Assembly: GCA_964461835.1 (NCBI GenBank) | Contig: CAYWVO010000054.1 | Coordinates: 1 to 18,327, forward strand | DNA: 18,327 bases | Direction: 5' to 3' | Source: CAYWVO01 sp964461835 | GTDB taxonomy: Bacteria > Zixibacteria > MSB-5A5 > WJJR01 > JAJRUJ01 | Part shown: piece by piece, positions 12,094-18,327 of the stretch | How positions within the stretch are numbered: the first letter of the stretch is position 1 | Layout of the letters: every line of letters begins with the position of its first letter | Notes under the pieces: generated by a model | Databases searched by the model: none | What the model saw: only the letters and a program-made list of their open reading frames with translations | What the model was told of the DNA's origin: nothing | Made by a program: the position numbers and the translations under genes

Positions 12094-15015
12094 ATGCCTA
12101 CTGCAACCGCAAGAACCCTAATCACACAGACGCTCATTATCACATTCATCCTTACGGCAACGGCGTTCGCGTACTCAGTCGCCGGCGCAGAGGTTTTGGA
12201 ACAGGTGTACACCTTTGAGCGACCACGGCTCGAACCGGTGACGATTAATGGCCAGGTATATGACCGGGTGATCATGCCGGGAGCCGAGGTACTGGGTGAT
12301 GCCGGACAACCCCTCTTGCCGGCACGCGGCACGAAAATCCTGCTGCCACCGGGCACGCGAATTGTGCACGTCGAGGCGGAACACGCGGCACCGGTTTTGG
12401 TCGGCACCGACGTGCTGGTGGAGCCGGCCGGTGAATGCTATCCGCTCTCGGAGGGGCCATCGGTCGAGAATATTCCGGTACCAGACCCCTTTATTTACGC
12501 CTCGAACAAAGCTTATCCCGGAGAGCAGTACGCAGATGTGCAAACACACCACTTTCGCGGGTTTCCGGTAGCCATCGTAAAATTGCTACCGACAGAATAT
12601 CTCCCGGCAGCGGGAGAACTTTCCTACTTTCCCTCGATTACTTTGCGGATCACCGTGGAAGAAACCGGTGCGCATTCCTCCTTGTTGCGCGGCTGGGATA
12701 CCGACCGCGACGAAATAACCGCCAAAGTCGACAACCCGGAAATTGTCGAGCGGTATCCGCGGGTGATGGCCCGGCCGCCCGCACAGTACGATATGCTGAT
12801 CATTACCACCAGCACCCTGACGCCGGCGTTTCAACCGCTGAAAGAGTATCACGATACGACCGGCATTCTCACCGAAATCCACACGCTCACCGATATCGGC
12901 AGTTCTAATCCCGACAACGTGCGCGATTACATCCGCGACCAGTATCTGAATTCCGGGATCAGTTATGTGCTCATCGGGGCCGATGATGATATTGTCCCGG
13001 CGCAGAATCTCTACGTAAGTCAGTGTCCCGCCACGTCCACCGATATGCCCGGTGATATTTTCTTCGCGTGCCTGGACGGTACTTGGAACTACGATGGTGA
13101 CAGCCGGGTGGGGGAACCCACGGACGGCGAAGATGGTGGTGACGTCGATTTGATGGCCGAGGTATACGTGGGTCGTGCCTCGGTAGGCAACACCACCGAA
13201 GCAACCCGCTTTGTCGATAAAACAATTACCTTCATCAATGCAACCGGCCCGTACCTTAACCGGGTGCTTCTCTGCGGTGAGCACTTAGGATTCGGTGGAC
13301 TTTCCGAATATGCAGCCAACAGTCTGGATGAATTAGTTGGCGGCAGTGGTGCCCATGGGTATTACACCTACGGTTTCCCACCCGCCAAATTCATTGTTGA
13401 TAAATTGTACGATCGTGACTGGGCCGGCAACGACTGGCCTCTCTCCGAACTCAAGAGCCGTATTGATAATGGTCGCCAGGTCATTAATCATTTCGGTCAC
13501 GGCAACACCAGCTGGGCGTTGAAGATGTCTTCCAGCCAGACTGCCAGTGTGCTGGACAATGCGGGCCTTTGCTTCATCTATTCGCAGGCGTGTTATTCCG
13601 GCCGGTTTGACGGCACCGACGGGTGGGCAGAGTATGCAACAGTCAAGAACGACCTGGGCGCCTTCGCCATCGTGATGAACGCGCGATATGGCTGGGGTGT
13701 GAGCGGCAGTACCGATGGTGCCTCACAGCGCTTTAATCGTGAATTCTGGGACGCGGTCTTTAACCCGGTCGAATATACGTCACAACTGGGCCGGGCAAAC
13801 CAGGGGTCTAAAGAGGATAATATCTACCGCATAAACAGTAGCTGTATGCGTTGGTGCGCCTACGAATTAAATCTGTTTGGTGACCCCACGGTTGCGTTGA
13901 AATTTGCTCCCGATCCAGGCAGCCTCTCGTTTGCCTACCCCGAAGGAGTCCCGGATACGGTCTCCCCGCTGCATGAGACAACCTTCCCGGTCGAAATAAT
14001 GCCGATGTACGGCGGCATACCGGTGCCGGGCAGCGTTCAGTTGCACTGCACCCTTAACGGCGAAGAACTACTGCCGTCGCCACTAACCGATCTGGGTGAT
14101 AATATGTTCGAGGCTTCACTGCCGGCAATCGGTTGTCAGGATAGCCTGTGTTTCTATTTTTCCGCCGAAGAAATTGAGAACGGTGTCTTCGTTGATCCCG
14201 ACCCCGCCTCCCCCTATTCTCCGGTCGTTATCTCCGACCGCTTGATTCCGTTCGCCGACAATTTCCAGTACCAACTCGATTGGACGGTCTCGGGCGATGC
14301 CACTGACGGTCACTGGGTGCGTGGAATGCCCGGAGCCATTGATGACGACGGGCGCCCGTCCACTGATTACGACGGCTCCTACTATTGTTATGTGACTCAT
14401 ATTGGGATGGGAGATACCGACGTCGATAACGGCACCAGCTATCTTACCTCCCCGGTTTTCGACCTATCTGCCGGCAATGGGAGAGTCGAGTACGCCCGCT
14501 GGTATTCCAACGATTTGGGCGATGACCCCCAAAACGACGTATTCGTGGTCTCCATTTCCAACGATGATGGTACTACCTGGACGGTGGCTGAGACCGTTGG
14601 GCCAACCGAAGAATCCTCCGGGGGGTGGTTTGAGCATCAGTTCTGGGCCGGAGACTTCGTGACCCCCACCGATCAGATGCGGCTCCGATTTGCGGTCTCT
14701 GATTTGAACGATGATTCCAATGTTGAGGCTGCCGTGGATGCAGTCCAGGTTACAATTTTCGAATGTGTGGACTGTGATTGTGCTGGTTTTTGCGATTTGA
14801 CCGGCGATCAGGCGATCGATCCGCTCGACGTTTCCTATATCGTGAATTACGTGTTCAAACAACAAGATGCGCGGGTCTTGCTCTCCGATTACTGTCCCTA
14901 TGATAACGGAGACTGGGACGAAGATGGCGAAGTTACGCCGGTCGACGTCAGTTACTACGTGAATTACGTGTTTAAACAGTTCGGCGGAGCACCAACCGAT
15001 CCCTGTACCCAATAG
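12094..15015 (+). CDS. Secreted gingipain-type C25 cysteine protease with C-terminal dockerin-like repeats
   Basis: 973 aa. Order: signal peptide with hydrophobic LIITFILTATAFA, a propeptide-like N-terminal region (about 30-225), a C25 catalytic domain (about 232-600), an Ig-like linker, an immune-inhibitor-A/MAM-like beta-sandwich (about 722-888), and two EF-hand-like dockerin repeats (about 900-970; cores DLTGDQAIDPLDVSYIVNYV and DWDEDGEVTPVDVSYYVNYV). The catalytic pair is visible as His469 in NHFGHGN and Cys500 in SQACYSG; the domain closes with LFGDPT. Known C25 enzymes are extracellular endopeptidases activated by propeptide removal. No type IX secretion C-terminal domain is recognisable. 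The start was chosen for GGGGAG at 8 nt and the signal peptide. No T-run terminator is seen before the S8 gene 180 nt on, so the two may be co-transcribed. Confidence 0.92.
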   Translation: MPTATARTLITQTLIITFILTATAFAYSVAGAEVLEQVYTFERPRLEPVTINGQVYDRVIMPGAEVLGDAGQPLLPARGTKILLPPGTRIVHVEAEHAAPVLVGTDVLVEPAGECYPLSEGPSVENIPVPDPFIYASNKAYPGEQYADVQTHHFRGFPVAIVKLLPTEYLPAAGELSYFPSITLRITVEETGAHSSLLRGWDTDRDEITAKVDNPEIVERYPRVMARPPAQYDMLIITTSTLTPAFQPLKEYHDTTGILTEIHTLTDIGSSNPDNVRDYIRDQYLNSGISYVLIGADDDIVPAQNLYVSQCPATSTDMPGDIFFACLDGTWNYDGDSRVGEPTDGEDGGDVDLMAEVYVGRASVGNTTEATRFVDKTITFINATGPYLNRVLLCGEHLGFGGLSEYAANSLDELVGGSGAHGYYTYGFPPAKFIVDKLYDRDWAGNDWPLSELKSRIDNGRQVINHFGHGNTSWALKMSSSQTASVLDNAGLCFIYSQACYSGRFDGTDGWAEYATVKNDLGAFAIVMNARYGWGVSGSTDGASQRFNREFWDAVFNPVEYTSQLGRANQGSKEDNIYRINSSCMRWCAYELNLFGDPTVALKFAPDPGSLSFAYPEGVPDTVSPLHETTFPVEIMPMYGGIPVPGSVQLHCTLNGEELLPSPLTDLGDNMFEASLPAIGCQDSLCFYFSAEEIENGVFVDPDPASPYSPVVISDRLIPFADNFQYQLDWTVSGDATDGHWVRGMPGAIDDDGRPSTDYDGSYYCYVTHIGMGDTDVDNGTSYLTSPVFDLSAGNGRVEYARWYSNDLGDDPQNDVFVVSISNDDGTTWTVAETVGPTEESSGGWFEHQFWAGDFVTPTDQMRLRFAVSDLNDDSNVEAAVDAVQVTIFECVDCDCAGFCDLTGDQAIDPLDVSYIVNYVFKQQDARVLLSDYCPYDNGDWDEDGEVTPVDVSYYVNYVFKQFGGAPTDPCTQ

Positions 15016-15195
15016 GTGGCACCATGCCATGCAGGCCGGTGGGTCAAACGCTGATTGATTGAAATACTTGGACGATACGGAGAATGAGCCGCCCCGGTCG
15101 CGTGAGTGCGAGCGGTCAGCCGATCGGTTGCATTTCGGGAAGGCTTACCGTGCCGACAGAAAATACACCGTGGTGGATTCCGCCGAGGAGGAGTC

Positions 15196-18084
15196 ATGCA
15201 AGTACGTGTTTTTCTTGTAATCAGTGGGGTAATGCTGGTCTGTGTCTTGTGCAATCTTGCGGCAGCGGATACCCCCGCGCATTACTATTACTTCAATGAA
15301 CGCATCGACCTGGAACTCATCCCGGACCAGATTATGGTACGGTATCTTCCCGGTGCTGATCCCGCAGGGACCCAGACTGCTCTGGCACGCACCAGCACGC
15401 CCGTAAAAACCCAATCCGCCCTGGGCTTCGGGAACTGGCAGGTAGCAACGCTGACCCGAAGCGCCGGAGATCCGGCAGGAGTGAACGCGGCAGTAGAAAA
15501 CGTTCAATCTCTAGCGGATGTGCAGTTTTCCTCTCCGATGTTCCGCTTTAGGGATCAAGGCTGGCTAACGACGCGACCGGAAATCCTTGTCCGGGTACAG
15601 CCCGAGTACCAGACAGAAGCAGAAGCCATTATTGCCACCTACGTCCCCGCCGGTGAAATCCTCGAGCGAGACTTTGGTGGCATGTCTGGAGCTTACAAGG
15701 TAGCCAGCAACGAGAACAACGGTTTTGCGGTTCTTGAACGAGCCAATGCCCTCGCGGAGGATAACCGCATCAGGTGGGCCGAGCCGGATCTCATGTGCAA
15801 CGTGCAGTTGGAACTCATTCCCGACGACCCCGGATTCCCTAACTGCTGGGGATTACATAATACCGGTCAATTCGGCGGCACCGTTGATATGGATATGGAC
15901 TGCGCGGAGGCGTGGGATATAACTACCGGCGACCCAACGGTCTACGTCCTGATTATGGATACCGGCGCCCAACTGAACCACCCGGATCTCAACATCTTCG
16001 CCGGGGAGGATTTTACCGGTGACGATTTTGGCGGCGCACCGGTCAATGAATGCGACAACCACGGTACCGCCGTCGCCGGTTGTATTGCCGCGAGAATTAA
16101 TAATACGCTGGGCACCGTCGGCGCGTCTCCTACCTGCAAGGTGCTGACCGCACGCACATTCGTTTCGAATGTCCCGTGTGACGGTATGGGGACGGTAATC
16201 GCCTCTTGGCTGGTCAATGCCCTGGATTGGGCGGAAGGCTTAGGCGCACGAGTCTCCAGCCTATCCACTGGCACCCCGCAAACTAGTGCACTGGCCGACA
16301 AATATCAGACCACCTTCGATAACGGCATGATCCACTTCAACTCCGCCGGAAACGAAGGCGTCGGCAGCATCGATTTTCCGGGGAATCTAGATATCGTCAC
16401 CTCCGTCGGGATGCTCAATAACGATGGTGAACGGAACCCCGACAGCAACTTCGGCCCGGATTTGAACCTCTCGGCGCCGGGCGTGGCGATCTACACCACC
16501 GACCGCACCGGTTCTGACGGGTATTACGGCGGTGATTATGGCTTTCTCAGCGGCACCTCGTTTGCCTCGCCGTACGCTGCGGGCGTCGCTGCCCTCATTG
16601 TGAGCGTCGAACCATTGCTCACTGCGCAGGAAGTGCAGGATAAAATATATTGCACGGCCGTCGACCTTGGCGACCCGGGGTGGGATGAAGAATTCGGCTA
16701 CGGATTTGTCAATGCGGAAATTGCCTTGTCCGCGCCATGGACTGATCCGGATGGCGACGGGGCCTATGGGCTGTGTGACAACTGCCCCAGCGTTTATAAT
16801 CCCCTGCAAGAAGATACCGACGCTGATGGTGACGGAGACTCCTGCGATGTTTGTCCGTTTGACCGGTTCAACGATATTGATGAGGATGGGTACTGTGCGG
16901 ACGTGGACAACTGCCCGGACGATTTCAATCCTTCACAGGATGATTTCGATGCTGATGCCGTCGGCGACGTGTGCGATAACTGCCCCAACGCCTATAATCC
17001 CTTACAGGAAGACGTCGATGGTGACGGTATCGGCGACAGCTGCGAGGTTTTGCGCACCTGGCTGGTACAAGCGGACGGTCTCGGCGATGTGGTTGACATC
17101 CAAATGGCGGTAGACTCTACGACTCACGGCGATACGATCAAACTTGCCGATGGCGTGTATACCGGGATCGGGAATTACGATGTTGACCTCAAGAGCCGGC
17201 GGATTTTAATTACCTCCGAAAATGGACCCGCCTTCACCACCATTGATCCCCAGGGAACATCCGGAACTCCTCATCGGGCCTTTGCCTTACAGGGTGAGGA
17301 AACGCTGGAGACCATTATTGAAAACGTGACGATTACCGGCGGGTATGGCCAGACCTTCCAGGATGCATCCAGCGGCGGCGGTATTCTGTTTCATGAGAGT
17401 CCGGCAACGGTCCGCAACGTGGTCTTCACCGGCAACGAGGCAGTGGCCGGCGGTGCGGTATATGTTCTGAGCTGCGACCCGCATTTTATTAACTGTACCT
17501 TTGTAGACAACACCGCCCCGTTAGGCCCGGCGATATTCTCCTATGATTTCGCCAACGTCATTCTGGAAAACTCGATCGTCGCCTACAACAGTAGTGGAAA
17601 CCCCACCTACTGTTTGGAGAGCGGTACGGTTACCGCCCTCTGCACCGATGTGTATGGTAATCCGGGGGGCAACTGGGTCGGCTGTCTGTCCGGCCAGGAT
17701 GGCGCTAACGGCAATTTCACCGCCAATCCAGGCTTTTGTGATTACGAAAACGGCGATTACTCAATCGGCGCCACCTCTCAATGTGCCCCGGACAACAACG
17801 ACTGCGCGGTGCTGATTGGGGCATTGGACATCGGCTGTTCGGGATGCGACTGTGGTCAAGTCGGCGATGTCAATTGTGATGATGGGGTCGACCCGCTGGA
17901 TATTCAATTCCTGGTCGCGTTTGTGTACCAGGGTAATGATGCACGATGCGAAAAGCCGGCATGTCCGACCCAGGCCGGTGATGTTAATTGTGACGACGGG
18001 GTTGATCCGCTGGATATCCAGTTTATGGTGGCCTTTGTGTACCAGGGGAATGACGCCCGGTGTGATCCGTGCGCCGCTCAATAG
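15196..18084 (+). CDS. Secreted subtilisin-like S8 protease with TSP3, beta-helix and dockerin-like modules
   Basis: 962 aa. Order: signal peptide (VFLVISGVMLVCVLCNLAAA), S8 propeptide region (about 30-210), subtilase domain with Asp255 (IMDTGAQ), His289 (DNHGTAVAG), oxyanion Asn386 (SAGNEG) and Ser455 (SGTSFASP), thrombospondin type 3 calcium repeats (about 517-617; units such as CDNCPSVYNPLQEDTDADGD), a right-handed beta-helix region (about 618-885, pectate-lyase/DUF1565-like), and two nearly identical dockerin-like repeats (890-918 and 928-956). All catalytic residues are present, so an active endopeptidase is expected. The start is set by GAGGAGGAG just upstream and by the signal peptide. 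It follows the C25 gene by 180 nt with no obvious promoter of its own. Confidence 0.93.
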   Translation: MQVRVFLVISGVMLVCVLCNLAAADTPAHYYYFNERIDLELIPDQIMVRYLPGADPAGTQTALARTSTPVKTQSALGFGNWQVATLTRSAGDPAGVNAAVENVQSLADVQFSSPMFRFRDQGWLTTRPEILVRVQPEYQTEAEAIIATYVPAGEILERDFGGMSGAYKVASNENNGFAVLERANALAEDNRIRWAEPDLMCNVQLELIPDDPGFPNCWGLHNTGQFGGTVDMDMDCAEAWDITTGDPTVYVLIMDTGAQLNHPDLNIFAGEDFTGDDFGGAPVNECDNHGTAVAGCIAARINNTLGTVGASPTCKVLTARTFVSNVPCDGMGTVIASWLVNALDWAEGLGARVSSLSTGTPQTSALADKYQTTFDNGMIHFNSAGNEGVGSIDFPGNLDIVTSVGMLNNDGERNPDSNFGPDLNLSAPGVAIYTTDRTGSDGYYGGDYGFLSGTSFASPYAAGVAALIVSVEPLLTAQEVQDKIYCTAVDLGDPGWDEEFGYGFVNAEIALSAPWTDPDGDGAYGLCDNCPSVYNPLQEDTDADGDGDSCDVCPFDRFNDIDEDGYCADVDNCPDDFNPSQDDFDADAVGDVCDNCPNAYNPLQEDVDGDGIGDSCEVLRTWLVQADGLGDVVDIQMAVDSTTHGDTIKLADGVYTGIGNYDVDLKSRRILITSENGPAFTTIDPQGTSGTPHRAFALQGEETLETIIENVTITGGYGQTFQDASSGGGILFHESPATVRNVVFTGNEAVAGGAVYVLSCDPHFINCTFVDNTAPLGPAIFSYDFANVILENSIVAYNSSGNPTYCLESGTVTALCTDVYGNPGGNWVGCLSGQDGANGNFTANPGFCDYENGDYSIGATSQCAPDNNDCAVLIGALDIGCSGCDCGQVGDVNCDDGVDPLDIQFLVAFVYQGNDARCEKPACPTQAGDVNCDDGVDPLDIQFMVAFVYQGNDARCDPCAAQ
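17863..18063 (+). repeat. Tandem dockerin-like coding repeats in the S8 protease
   Basis: Two 87-nt units (17863-17949 and 17977-18063) encode 29 residues each with core GDVNCDDGVDPLDIQF. The proteins differ only at Leu/Met (residues 906/944), yet 16 of the other 28 codons differ synonymously. They match dockerin/EF-hand calcium loops (D-x-N-x-D-D-x-x-D). Confidence 0.85.
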
Positions 18085-18102
18085 CTTCGCATTTGCCTGG
18101 TA

Positions 18103-18135
18103 ATGCCGGATGGTCCTTCACAGGCCATCCGGCAT
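18103..18135. repeat. 11-bp perfect inverted repeat after the S8 protease
   Basis: ATGCCGGATGG (18103-18113) pairs with CCATCCGGCAT (18125-18135); the loop adds CC/GG pairing. It starts 19 nt after the stop codon. No T-run follows, so it may be a 3'-end stabilising hairpin or a Rho-dependent end rather than an intrinsic terminator. Confidence 0.6.
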
Positions 18136-18327
18136 CAATATCGCCGCCTCCGGATGGGTACCCACCATCGATTCGCAACGCTGACAGGAGCTTAAGCGAA
18201 AAGCCGCAGTCAAAGGAAAGACAAGAGTGCCAAAAGCGGACAAAATTCTTTCACATTTGAGGGTTGCTTACGTAGTCGTCCCTGAAAAAGTCGCTTATGC
18301 GGCGACTGGATAGAGATTGGGCCTCCC

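Noticed and set aside
12586..13284. 232-codon open frame on the minus strand
   Set aside because: Antisense to the C25 catalytic domain, no ribosome-binding site and no recognisable motif.
18155..18307. TGGGTACCCA palindrome and AGTCGC/GCGACT hairpin near the right edge
   Set aside because: Short, isolated, no associated gene in view; consistent with chance.
1..18327. tRNA, rRNA, CRISPR array or insertion sequence
   Set aside because: No T-loop-like GTTCGA in a cloverleaf context, no regularly spaced direct repeats, and no transposase or integrase motif found in any frame read.

Overview
The window looks like a bacterial chromosome segment from a member of the FCB superphylum, most likely candidate phylum Zixibacteria or a close relative. 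This is inferred from the moderately high GC, the secreted proteases ending in paired calcium-binding dockerin-like repeats (VDPLDIQF, IDPLDVSY, VNYVFKQ style), and a lone FG-GAP protein. No mobile-element gene, tRNA, rRNA or CRISPR array is visible.

Layout. (1) 168-1364 (-): an ORC/CDC6-like AAA ATPase that is clearly more AT-rich than its neighbour and possibly acquired. (2) 1597-4468 (-): a tightly packed cinA-thpR-recA operon. (3) 4469-5274: an 806-bp intergenic stretch filled with palindromic REP/BIME-like repeats of at least three families, plus one possible 32-residue membrane peptide. (4) 5275-6264 (-): an exported FG-GAP beta-propeller protein. Divergent from it, at 6491-7438 (+), is a TIGR01777 (YfcH-type) NAD-dependent epimerase. 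(5) 7574-7777 (-): a cold-shock protein with a good sigma70-type promoter and a leader of about 118 nt. (6) 8067-9947 (-): an M3-family oligoendopeptidase F carrying an export signal, with a strong intrinsic terminator. Divergent from it, at 10181-11704 (+), is an archaeal/eukaryal-type proline--tRNA ligase, also with a clear terminator. (7) 12094-18084 (+): two large secreted proteases in tandem, a gingipain-type C25 cysteine protease and a subtilisin-type S8 serine protease. Each has extra beta-rich modules and a C-terminal pair of dockerin-like calcium repeats.

How the genes fit together. Regions 2, 5 and the proS gene are housekeeping: recombination and nucleotide repair, RNA 2',3' end metabolism, RNA chaperoning and translation. 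The exported protease pair, the exported PepF and the FG-GAP protein suggest a cell that degrades external protein, with endoproteases making peptides that an exported oligopeptidase could trim. That link is an inference from gene content; only the C25 and S8 genes are adjacent.

The observations most worth a second look are: the protease pair sharing a C-terminal module of two different sequence types; the subtilase/TSP3/beta-helix/dockerin chimera; a 69-codon leader ORF that has its own promoter and Shine-Dalgarno and stops 2 nt before the C25 start; and the cloverleaf-like REP pair at 5087-5199.
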